Of a stretch of 64,000 bases of DNA, positions 12,711-25,100 are shown piece after piece. Within the stretch, counting starts at the first letter, position 1. Every line of letters begins with the position of its first letter. The DNA comes from Sipunculus nudus (Eukaryota; Annelida; Sipuncula; Golfingiida; Sipunculidae). A program made the translations under genes and the position numbers. The stretch covers positions 73,704,426 to 73,768,425 of the forward strand of contig CM049309.1 of assembly GCA_026874595.1 (NCBI GenBank), given 5' to 3'. The notes under the pieces were generated by a model. It had not been told where the DNA came from. It did not search any database and was given only the letters and a program-made list of their open reading frames with translations.

Positions 12711-15700
12711 TTGCTTTTTAGCTACCAGTATAAATCTGATGTTAGGTTATGCAAAATCTGTGTGCTTTCTTATAAATAGTGTTTGTGTTTTGGGGTTTAA
12801 CTGTCCTTGGGTTTAACAGTATTGAGACCCCTATAACATACATGCCTGCTGGCCCTTTACATTTAATTATAATGATTTGTATAGATGCATGTACAGGTAG
12901 TTTCAGGTACATGGGTGATGTTTAGCCAGGGCTTAAGTTTGCTTTAAAGCATAGGATATCCAAAAGGAGAAATAATATATGCATACAGCATGGAAAGCCT
13001 TTTTGTCCATGCATCTCTTCTCAAGAAATAACATGCTTTCAATAAAGAAATGTTTCTCATTATTGAGAAAGGTCATTCACAATATTTTCTAATGGAAGAA
13101 TGTTTCTTTTGGCAAGAACTTTTCCACAGTATAATAAAAAATCCATGACAGATTCATACCTTTCATATAAAACTAGTTCAGGTAACTTACTTGTGGTTGA
13201 AATTAAATGAACAGATATTTAATATTCTTTTTATTTTATCAATATCAGCTTCACTTTGTTGGCCATGGGACACTTAACTATCATTCAAGATGATCTGCTT
13301 AATACTTTTGATTTACCTGATAACAAGTATAATGGACTTGTATGTAACTTTTGTTCATATCAAGCTCTGAGCTTAATTTTAAAGTGAGCTTTGTGGAACC
13401 ATGGGTCACTTGATCTCTTGAGTTAAGATGTTTTATCTGCTTTGTACACTTAGCCACAGACAAAAAAGGTTTGCATTAAATTCACTTGAGCATTGTAGGT
13501 CATAGGTCACTTTTTCTTGATCTGAGACTATTATTTTTGGTTATGGCATACATATCTGTGTTAGACATCATATTTAAAGCTTAAATGCAAACAGGTGTGT
13601 GTTTCGATAATTATTGCAAAGTTCTTTCAAACTCTTTCTTCCCTATTTTTACACTTCTTGGGGTATGTTGTGTTATTGGATCATGTTCCCAGGTCAGAGG
13701 TACTTTGGGTGGCATCCTCATCAAGCATCTGATCCTCTTTACCTGGTACCTCAGGTCAGATGCAGAGTCTACTACACAGGGTAGCATCCTGACTCAGCCT
13801 CTGTACCTCACTGGGTGTGCTTTATGTTCCTCAGGATGTCCACCTGTTCTGATTAGGGGAGGATACATAGCATGTTGCTGTGTGGCTGTTACTAGGGAAA
13901 TCCAGGCTCCACTGAGTAGCGCTACCATGGTAATCTTCCTAAACATCTGGTTGCCAGCCTCCCCTGGCTTTGATACCTACTTTTCATTTATTTTGGGTCA
14001 AGGATGTTCTACATTTGTCATTTACGTACACCCTGCAAAAATTGAAGGAAGCTACCCTTTTACTCCCTTTTGTCTGTTTGTTTCCTTGCATGATTCAGAA
14101 AAGATCAGGCAGATTTTAACATTACTTTATTGAACATGGGTCATGAGCATAGGAGGAAATTAAGTTCATGTGAATGTGTTTATCTTGATCCCTGATGAAA
14201 CATACAAAGACAGGTGTGAATTTGTTTTCCCTAAACCATAGACAGACCACCTGTGTACCATTATATGTTTCGCAATGCAAACAAGTACAAGTCTTATTTT
14301 TTTGCTGTTTATACATATCATAAGGGATTTAGCTGGAACCACTCCCAGGAAAGTATTTCCAGCTTGCAGTTGTGTTCTTTTAACAATATATAGCTGTAAT
14401 ATAAATTTTCATTTAAGCTTTAGTTTTGAAAAAAATGTATTGTCAAGTCAATAAAAAATAAGATTTCAAAGGATTTTAAAGTGATATTACAGATAAAACT
14501 CAAGTCATTTCTTTTACAGTTGAAAAAATGTGCAAGGTAAACAATTATGTGCCATTCTACAGCTTTTGAATAAAAAAAATTGAATGACAACACACAAATG
14601 CTAATTATAATAATTGGAATGTTTGCCATGAGACATAACCACTGTAGCAGATATAAACACCTGATAATATGTAACAAGATTGAAACCACTGTGTTACATT
14701 TAGTCTCCATCAGGTTTAATAGACTGTCCAATGATGTAATAACACTGTGCTCTTGACTAAGATTTACATTTGAACTTTGAGTGTAGACAGGTACTTGAAG
14801 CTATTCATTGTTTATTTACAGCATGTTTGTGACTGGTGTCAGGTAATTACTGAAGGTGTCTGAAGCATCTTGTTTACACCTTCTGTTAGTGGTCAAAGCC
14901 CACAGGGATCATTAAACTGGGGCGGGAATTTGTGTGTCATGATCAGGCAGTAAAGGTTATCTGTTATACTTTCCCTGAAATGTATCTGGTTTGTTATCAC
15001 AGCTATGCCCACCACCCATAACCTGGTATCTCCCTGTATGTGACCATACTGGCTATAGATACAGATTCAGGAGTAGCCTACATCGTTGTGATAAAGATAC
15101 CCTTGATCTACATATCTGACACATGCACGGCCTTCCCCAAGGCTGGTATATAACAGGACACTGGGTAGATACATGTTGTATAAACATCTACAGCCTAACA
15201 GGGGGAGTGTGTTGATACTTGTACCCCTCCCCCTTTGAGGATTCCTGGTATCAGAACTCATGTAAACACACCCATATGACAAAACATAGGTACCTTCATT
15301 AACATTATATATCTTGTTTACCAAGAGTGGAAAATTTTGAAGAAGTTCATAGGAATTTATTATGAAGCTAACAAACATTTATGGGAATTTTAAGTATGTT
15401 AGGTAGAAATATTTAGAACTTTGATGCCTATATATATAAAGAGTGCATGACATTGAAGATCAACCTTTGTCAGTGTTGTAATTTCTGAAATTGACTAAAT
15501 TAAATTTGTTTTAGCTTTATAATTATGACTTTGTCTGTTATTGACATATCAGATAATGGTCATATGGTTTACTGCCAGAAATTCTGGTGTTTCTGGTGGA
15601 CCTCTGTTCGGTTTTCTCATCAGTTCTGGGTTGGACCCCTTCTTTTACAAAATCTTGGATCCACCCCTGTTTAGAGTTTTGAACATCAGACTGGCATACC

Positions 15701-15982
15701 CCATAACATTACATCTTGCATATTTTTAACTTTTCCCTGTTTTTATCTTTCCTCCTCAGAACTGTATGTTCTTGAGGAATCCAGACAAAATTACAATTTT
15801 GACTAATATCCACATATTTAGTTACTGTTTAGAATGTCAATGGTTACCAGGTTGGTAAACAGCAGGAGCAATACTCATGATAATCCATGATATGAATATG
15901 CTGCAAGGCTCAGGCACAGTAAATGATCAGGCAATCATCTCAGTTTCTCATTGTCAATTGATTTTGTTTTGTGTACTTTCAG

Positions 15983-16144
15983 ATAAAGAACGAAATGGTG
16001 ACGTGAAGTCCACGCCAGCCAGCTTGGTGGGAACCCCACCCCCAGAGAGGAAAAGTAAACTATCCACTTTCAGTAGAATATTTAAACCTTGGAAATGGAA
16101 GAAGAGAAAAAAGCCCAGTGAGAAAATCCAGAAACAAGCAGTGG
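15983..16144 (+). CDS. Phactr: PHACTR exon A: basic nuclear-signal region
   Basis: Residues 1-54 of the placed protein. The acceptor follows a T-rich tract ending TACTTTCAG and the donor is G|GTGAGT. The exon is 162 nt, phase 1 at both ends. It carries a [11 protein letters not shown] lead (18-28) followed by [13 protein letters not shown] (32-44). This block is the hallmark PHACTR N-terminal basic element, which in vertebrates works as a nuclear import signal regulated by actin binding to the neighbouring RPEL. The upstream part ([17 protein letters not shown]) is not conserved in my memory of the family. The frame stays open upstream to an ATG at 15877, but it then reads through the polypyrimidine tract, so I place the start at the acceptor. 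Confidence 0.93.
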
Positions 16145-19100
16145 GTGAGTGAAATGGCCACAGGTCATGTGATATGAACAGAGATCATGCGACCTGGCTA
16201 ATGATCACATTACTTGGTCAGGAATCATATGACCCAGTCAGAGATTGTATGATTAGCCATGAGTTGGTTATCTACTTTAGCTATAAGGAGTAAAGAGTAA
16301 AACTGAAGTCCCCATATTTATTATTTAGATAAAACATGTGACACTTTCAGATACTCGCACACACACAAACATATTTACACACTCTTACTGTAATGAAATA
16401 GAGACATTTGTGTATAACATCTTTGACAAACTCCCAGATCTGTTGGTCCTCTGGTAACAGTGATGCCCTCTGGAGGATTAAAGAAAACTAACCCATATTT
16501 TGTTGTATTTTTACTTGTTTGGAGAAGCATTGTGCATAAAGGCAGTGTTGTGTTTCATTTCAAAATATACTATTATCTTATTTCTTAAAAATATTAAATT
16601 TTTAACTTAAGTTTAACTAATTTACAGCCAGATCATGTTTCTATCATAATTGTAACAAGAGTATAATGATACAATTGTTTCATAATGACCCTTGGTTAAA
16701 TTGAGCCTTTACCTGAAAGATAAGTTTGTGTATTTAAATTACAAGTAATATAAACCAAGGGAGTTTCCACACATGATCTGCAGCACTGGCACATGGCACT
16801 ATATTTTGAACAGCTTATTTCAGTCCCATCACAACTGCCTTGTTTTGACAGCAGTGATGTAAAAAAACAACTTCCTGTGTGTGATCTAAACTTAAATCAG
16901 ATTTATCACAGATGACGTGTGTATTATGAATGATGAGGATGCTTTTCTGACCTCTGCCAAAATGTTCCATGATGGGTTAATGGCCTCTCAGTGCTGTCCA
17001 TGTTTGTCCATGTTATTCTAGAAGAGACATATAATTATATTGACAGCCCACTCATGTCTCTGGATTTGGTTGTCCAGTCTATTTGATTTAACATTTAATG
17101 ACTAATATGGTGAAACTTTCTCTTCAAACCCAGACAGGTTAGTTTTTCACTACTTAAGCTTACTCGTGTTTCATAAATGGTTGTGTAGCACTGATAAGGC
17201 TGAATGTTTTAGCCCCCTCCCCTACAATAATTAAGTTCTAAGGAATGTAAGCCCTGCCGTGTGGGGTGTGGAGTCCCTATCGTAGGATGATCCCACACGT
17301 CAGGGCTCACTAATTATAAGGCTTTTTTTTAAAATAACTGACTTGTCCGGAACTTTCCTCTTCTCCCGCTAACTTATGTCTTCAATTGCCTTAAATATGT
17401 GGAATATTCCTTGCAATTTCTGCAATTGGATTCGAAGAACTAAGTGAATATGTTTCACAGATGCATACTGTACACTGAACCATTTTGAATCATTATCCCT
17501 GCTTGTTGTTTAACAGTTATTATCTTTTTAACAACATAGAACATACATTAGAAATGCTCCATGAGATGTTGAAAAACAAGTGATTTAGCGAATGAACACA
17601 CATGCAGATTTAGTGACATGCTTTAAGATTTATGAGCCCTCCCCTTGAAAAAAATCCCTCAAACATATAAACCATGTTTTAAATATGTGATATCAATATT
17701 TATATATAAGTACTGTTTGAGCTTCTTTTTCCTTTTGCTCTCAGATCTTGAAAGGAAAATATCAGTCAGGACGACACGAGAGGAACTGATAGAAAGAGGG
17801 GTACTGAAGGAGGTGGACCCACCGGCGCCGGTACCAGAGGAGAAAAAGGAGGAGACCCCTGAAGTACCAGAAGGTAAGTCCAGTAGTAATCTGGCAATTC
17901 TAGACTCCGGCTGAGCCAGGGTTAGACATTGACTCTTTTTTTCCTGCAAGGTTGAGCTGCTGGTTGATAAACTTAACCTGACAAAATTTGTTTGTCACAT
18001 GCTCAGACTTATTTACTAGAATAACAAATTGTTGAAACGTGTTTCCTTGTATATAGTCCATTCCTCCAAGGGATGTGGATATATAAATGCAGACACAGTT
18101 TTTCATGGAGTTCACAAGGAAAATTTACTTTCCAGTGAATGAATTTGGTACTCTTGAAATAATTGAGAAGGAAACCAGGAGACTTCAAATAAAATAGTAA
18201 TTTATTATTTCAGAAAAAAAGTCATTTTTTTATTTGGATTAACAGACATATGGATTAGTTGGACCCTCTGCCTGTCCTGTTTGGGCACCTGCCTGAAAGC
18301 CTCAGTCACCTGCTCTGGACAGTGGGGCATTTGGAACTTTCAATCCCTGTCCTGTATATAGGAAGTGAATGTTTGTAAACATTAGAAGGCTGATTCTTTT
18401 TATCAGACTTTGCAAGTGTATGCTTACTGAATATCATGTGTCACTTGAGGTTAGCTGGGTAGTTTCCCCAAACTCACAGAAGCTTATACTTTCACTTAAT
18501 GTGTTCTCTGAGTATAGATGACTACTAGTATATTGTAAGTTCATGGCCAAGCACAGCAATTTGTTGGTACTTACTGCTATACAGAAATGGTTTGATCACA
18601 TGATAAAGAATGTTAGTTTGCATTGAATAAAAAATTGTTCATACTCCTTTTAGCAGGTATTTTCACTCGGGTCAAACACTTCATTGCACCTTAAGGTAAT
18701 AAATATACTGATAGTTTCAAGATGATAAAGGGTCAAATTCATTACCATACAGTTGTTTTCATTCTGATTTCTACTTTCTGTTTTTTACTTGATATTCATA
18801 GACCAGTAATGTTGTCTCGTTCAATACAGAACAACAGCTGTATTGTTCCATGCTAAGAATGATCCACACCATTTAATACAAAACAAAAGGTCCTTCCATG
18901 CTGGACTGCACAGAGCAGAGGTTTATATGGTTGTGGTCTTCATTTTGGGAATAAACAGTGAAATTTCATTACCAGAATTAAGAGAGAGAAGAGTGTAGGC
19001 AGGCAAACTGATGTTAACATTATCATTATTGATGCAGCTGTGTAAACTTATATTAGACTGTGCACCATATGAGTCATTGTAAATCGGTTTGTTTTCAAGA

Positions 19101-22100
19101 TTGTGAGTGGAGATAATCTTGCATGTGTTTGTCCATAGAACTTGACCAAGAAAACTTCATTTGTGCTGCCATCTGTGTGTGGTAGTAAGAACTAGAATGT
19201 ACCTGCTTACCGTGTTCAGCTTTTGTTGGATTTCTTTTTTTAAGCATATTATATATAAATACAAGTATCAGTTACAGCATAAAATGTTCTGAATGTTAAA
19301 AGTTGTGCTAATTGTATTAATAAAAAATATGTATTTCTGTTTTGCAACAGATTAAGTGTGGACTTTGGTGTATAAGATTACTCACTGTATACCTGTTCAC
19401 ATTTCCAGAGAGGACTATAGCACTTGTAAATTTACCTGCATTGGTTGGAACAGTATTGATGTGTTATCTCAATGATATCTCTCAGTGTTTACACAAACTA
19501 AAGCTGATTAACAGCTGTCATTTTGTTCCTTGTCACTTTCTGCAGATTTTCTGGACATTTGATAACCATGCCTTATTAGATTTCATGCATTTTCCATCCT
19601 GTTTAAACATTAAATTTTTTTTTGCTGTGCATAATCTGATTAATTTGTGGTCACTCCCTTAATTTACCTGATTCGTCACTGAACAAATTTGGTTTTATAT
19701 GTTTTCCAACACTGCCTGATTTGATTTTGATGAAACATTGCATTCTATGTGAAAATTATTGTGATCACTTCGCCCAGCTTTTTTTTAAAATAACCATATC
19801 TTTATACCATATTATTATGGATTTAGTTAAGATTTTTGTTATTGATTTTGGAGCATTCCCTGATCAGTTACCATTGCTTTTCACATGTCTTATTTTTAGC
19901 TCAGCTGACTGAAAGTCATCTGAGCTATAGCGATCACTCTTTGTCCGTCGTCCGTCTGTCTGTCTGTCCGTCTGTCTGTCTGTCCGTCTGTCTGTCCGTT
20001 AACCAGGCACAAATCGTAACCGCTAGAACTGGAATCTTCTTACTTGACATCCTGGGAGGTCCATGAAAAATCTCCTTGGAAACCTGAAATTAGGTCTCTG
20101 TTACCCATATCCTTGAGCTATGGGGCCCCAAAGTACCCCCCAAAAAAGTCTAAAATTTTATACAAAAACTTCAATATCTCATTAACTACTTTACTGATGG
20201 TCATGATTTTTGGCATACATATTGATCATGAGAGGTTCCATCAGTTCCTGAAGACTGGTGGCGCCACCTGTATTTTTCGATTTTTTAAGAATTTTTTTCT
20301 CTATTTTTGAGACCTTTAAAAATGTGAACATCTGTTAACAAGGCACAAATCGTAATGACTGGACTTAGAATCTTCATTCTCGACACACTGAGAGACCTAT
20401 GAAAAGTCTCCATGGAAACCAGAAATTAGGTCTCTGTTACCCATATCCTTCCAGCTATGGGGCCCCAAACTACCCCCCAGAAAAGTAAAAAATTTCAAAC
20501 AAAAACTTCAATATCTCATTAAATACTTGACTGATGGTCATGATTTTTGGCATACATATTGATCATGAGATGTTCCATCACTTCCTGCAGACTGGTGGCG
20601 CCACCTGTTTTGTTCAATTTTTTACGAATTTTTTTCTCTATTTTTGAGACCTTTCAAAATGTAAACATCTGTTAACAAAGAACAAATCGTAAAGACTGGA
20701 CCTAGAATCTTCATTCTTGACACATTGAGAGACCTATGAAAAGTCTCCATGGAAACCAGAAATTAGGTCTCTGTTACCCATATTCTTCGAGCTATGGAGC
20801 CCCAAAGTACCCCCAAGAAAAGTAAAAAATTTCATACAAAAACTTCAATATATCATTAACTACTTGACTGATGGTCATGATTTGTGGCATAACTATTGAT
20901 CATGAGATGTGTCATCACTTCCTGCAGACTGGTGGTGCCACCTTTATTGTTCGATTTTTTACGATTTTTTCCTCTATTTTTGAGACCTTTAAGGATGCTG
21001 TCATCTGTTAGCATGGCACAAATCGTAACGACTGGACCTAGAATCTTCATTCTTGACACACTGAGAGGTCCATGAAAAATATCCTTGGAAACCAGAAATT
21101 AGGTCTCTGTTAACCATATCCTTCGATCTAAGGGGCCCCAAAGTACCCCCCCCCCCCCCCCCCCGAGTAGTCAAAAATTTCATACAAAAACTTCAATATC
21201 TCAATAACTACATCACTGATGGTCATGATTTTTGGCATACATATTGATTATGAAATGTTCCATCAGTTCCTGCAGACTTGTGGCGCCACCTGTATTGTTT
21301 GATTTTTTACGATTTTTTCCTCTATTTTTGAGACCTTTAAGGATGCTGTCATCTGTTAACGTGGCACAAATCATAACGACTGGACCTAGAATCTTCATTC
21401 TCGACACACTGAGAGACCTATGAAAAGTCTCCATGGAAACCAAAATTAGGTCTCTGTTACCCATATTCTTCGAGCTATGGAGCCCTAAAGTACCCCCAAG
21501 AAAAGTAAAAAATTTCATACAAAAACTTCAATATCTCATTAACTACTTGAATGATGGTCATGATTTGTGGCATAACTATTGATCATGAGATGTGTCATCT
21601 GTTCCTGCAGACTGGTGGCGCCACCTGTATCGTTTGATTTTTTACGATTTTTCCCTCTATTTTTGAGACCTTTAAGGATGCTGTCATCTGTTAGCATGGC
21701 ACAAATAGTAATGACTGGACCTAGAATCTTCATTCTCAACACACTAGAAGACCTATGAAAAGTCTCCATGGAAACCAGAAATTAGGTCTCTGTTACCGAT
21801 ATCCTTCGAGCTATGGGGCCCCAAAGTACCCCCCCAGAGTAGTCAAAAATTTCATACAAAAGCTTCAATATCTCAATAACTACATCACTGATGGTCATGA
21901 TTTTTGGCATACATATTGATTATGAGATGTTCCATCAGTTCCTGCAGACTGGTGGCGCCACCTATGTTATCTATCAAGAGGGTACAAATTGCAACAACTG
22001 GACCTAGAAACTTCATTCGTGTCATGCAAGGAGGCCCATGAAGAGTGCCTGTGGAAACTTGAAATTAGGTCTCTGTTACCCATATCCTTCAAGCTATAGG

Positions 22101-25100
22101 TCTCTGAAGTATCCCTCAGAATAATGGACAATTTGATACAAAAGCTGAAGTATCTGAACAACTAATACGGAGATCATCATGATTCTTTGCATGGATATTG
22201 ACCATTAAGTGTTTTTAGCTCAGCTGACTGTAAGTCATCTGAAGTATCCCTCAGAATAATGGACAATTTGATACAAAAGCTCAAGTATCTAAACAACTAT
22301 TGCAGTGATCACCATGATTCTTTGCATGGATATTGATCATGGAATGTGTCATCAGTTTCTGCAGTATGGTGGCGCCACCTGTATTTTTTTTTATTTTTAC
22401 GAATTTTTTTTTCTATTTTTGAGACCTCATAAGATGCGGTCATCTGTTAACATGGCACAAATCGTAACAACTGGACCTAGAATCTTCTCTCTTGACATGC
22501 TGAGAGGCCCATGAAAAGTTTCCTTAAATACTTGAAATTAGGTCTCTGTTACCCATAACCTCTGAGCTATGGGGCTCCGAAGTACCCCCCAGAATAATGG
22601 AAAATTTGATACAAAAGCTCAAGTATCTGAACAATTATTATATTGATCACCATGATTCTTTGCATGGATATTGATCATGAAATGTTTCATCAGTTTCTGC
22701 ATTCTGGTGGCGCCACCTGTATTTTTTCAATTTTTAGCTCAGCTGACTGAAAGTCATCTGAGCTGTAGGGATCACCTTTTGTCCGTCGTCCGTCCGTCCA
22801 TCCAGGCGTCTGTCTGTTAACAGGGCACAAATCGTAACCGCTAGACCGGGAATCTTCTTACTTGAAATCCTGGGAGGTCTATGGAAATTCTCCTTTTAAA
22901 CCTGATATTAGGTCACTGTGACCTATATTCTTCGAGCTATGGGGTTCTGAAGTACCCCCCAGAATAATGCAGAATTTAATACAAAAGCTCAAGTATCTGA
23001 ACAACTAATGCATTAATCACCATGATTCTTTGCATGGATATTGATCATGGAGTGTTTCATCAATTTCTGGAGATTGGTGGCGCCATCTATATTTTTTTTA
23101 TTTTTTACGATTTTTTTTCTCTACTTTTGTGATCTTTAAACATTTGGTCATCTGTAAACAGGGCACAAATCTTAATGACTGGACTTAGAATCTTCTGTCC
23201 TCATCTCCAGGGAAGCCCATAAAAGGTCTACATGGAAACCCCAAATAAGGTCCCTGTTACCCATATTCTGTGAGCCATGGGGCTCTGAAGTACCCCCCAG
23301 AATAAAGATTTGGTCATATATTAACAGGGCACAAATCATAATGACTGGACCTAGAATCTTCTGTCCTCACCTCCAGGGAAGCCCATAAAAGGTCTACATG
23401 GAAACCCGAAATAAGGTCCCTGTTACCCATATCCTTCATGCTTTGGAGCTCCGAAGTACTCCCCAGAATAAAGATTTGGTCATCTGTTAACAGAGCACAA
23501 ATTATAATGACTTGACCTAGAATCTCCTTTCTTGATATGCTGGGAGGCCCCTGAAAAGTCTCCTTGTGCACCTGAAATTACAGCTCTGTTACCCATATCC
23601 TTCATCCTATGCGGCTTTGAAATACCCCCCAGAATAAACATTTGGATTTGTTAACAGGGCACAAATCATAATAACTGGACCTAGAATTTTATTTTTTGAC
23701 ATGCTGGGAGACCCCTGAAAAGTCATCTTGTAAACCTTGAAAATAGGTGTCTGTTACCCATATCCTTCATGCTACAGAGCTCCATAGTACCCCAATGAAT
23801 ATTGGATGATTTTATACAAAAGGTCAAGTTTGGAAAAAGTATTTCATTCAAATTTGACATTCAGATGATAAAATTACTTTTGTCAATGTCTTCCTGGTCA
23901 GCTGAGCGTCATGACCCCTGGGTCACTTGTTTATTTATCTGATCTTTAGCTCACAAAATTAACTCTCTCTGAGAGTAAACTATATGTCAGTTAGACTATG
24001 TCAAAGGTCAGAGGTTATCTGACTTGAGGTGAAACACGGGGATCAGAGAATTATTTATTTTATATCAAGTATCAGGGAGTATAGCCAATTCCAATCACAT
24101 TCTTTATTTAATAGTTCATACAATAAGTATTTGATTAATTAATAAATCAGATTAAGGAAATGGTAGAAAAATAAGATCAAATGAGAAAAAGATATAATTT
24201 GGTTTTAGTGAAAACATTCAACAGCATTTTGCTGTATGAATTTTTAGTGTAATTATTTAGTCCAGGTAGGTTAAACAGATTAAGGGAATAAGAGATGTTT
24301 GACTTTTTGAAAGAGCAGTATGTTGGAGACATTTATAAATGACGTCATTGTTTGTCTGGTGTTTGTCTTCTGCCACAGTAACATGGGAGATCACACCTGG
24401 TCCCTTGCGTGCCAATCAGTCATTTACTGCAAAATCACAGATGGTGCCTCTGCCTGAATGTAAAAAAAATATAAATATTCAGCGGCAATTGTCTTACTTT
24501 TATGACAGGAGGAGTACATACAAGGGCATTAAGTAAATATTGTGGGACTTGCTGTTGTTTTTGCCAAGTTGTTTGTCGTAGGTAATCAGTATGGATTAAC
24601 ATGGCTACATGCGTAAATGTGTAGTAGCTGGCTGATGTTGACATCATTTTGTGGTTATTTTAAAAATGTGTTTGGTTAGCCAGCAAGCATACTCAGTTAG
24701 GTAGTTGGCAGTTCATTGTACCTATGAATATAGGTAGATTGGGCTGTTAGTAGGTTTATTCTGCTGAAAAGATATACAGAAATAGCAGAATTCTTCATAA
24801 TTGCATCTTAATTAATACTATGTTATGTGACGGTTTCAGGAAGTGTCAGATTTCTGACATTTGTGTATTAGGTCATCATAAAATTCATGCATGATGCCAG
24901 TCATCAGTATGAGACAACACAACATGGCTTGAGTTAAGAGCTCTGTGTTTATACTCGGTCCAGTCATTCACTGGTGTGCCACCTTTACTTCATGGAGATA
25001 GAGAAAGATGGCACTGATGTCTTATGATACTGATGCAGTGTTTGTATTGCTGCACCAGCATATTGTACAGTGCTAGTGTGCACTGTGTCACTGACCTCAT

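Larger units (their letters stand above)
16145..17744 (+). other. Phactr: PHACTR intron between exons A and B
   Basis: 1.6 kb, GTGAGT...TCTCAG. It contains the 20 bp tandem repeat just inside the donor and a hairpin at 17247-17310. Nothing else is recognised. Confidence 0.9.

Noticed and set aside
13585-14133. Annotating the 182-codon open frame as a gene
   Set aside because: One frame of this length is not surprising in 64 kb searched in six frames. No domain, no splice or transcript evidence; listed as a finding only.
15877-15982. In-frame ATG extension upstream of exon A
   Set aside because: It would translate the pyrimidine tract and AG of a good acceptor, and the residues do not look like PHACTR. 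An intron-initiated transcript cannot be excluded but nothing supports it.
20856-23571. Several minus-strand open frames with related sequences ([12 protein letters not shown] and similar)
   Set aside because: They are the same frame of the 336 bp tandem module read repeatedly and are interrupted in each unit. They look like repeat shadows and not a protein family.
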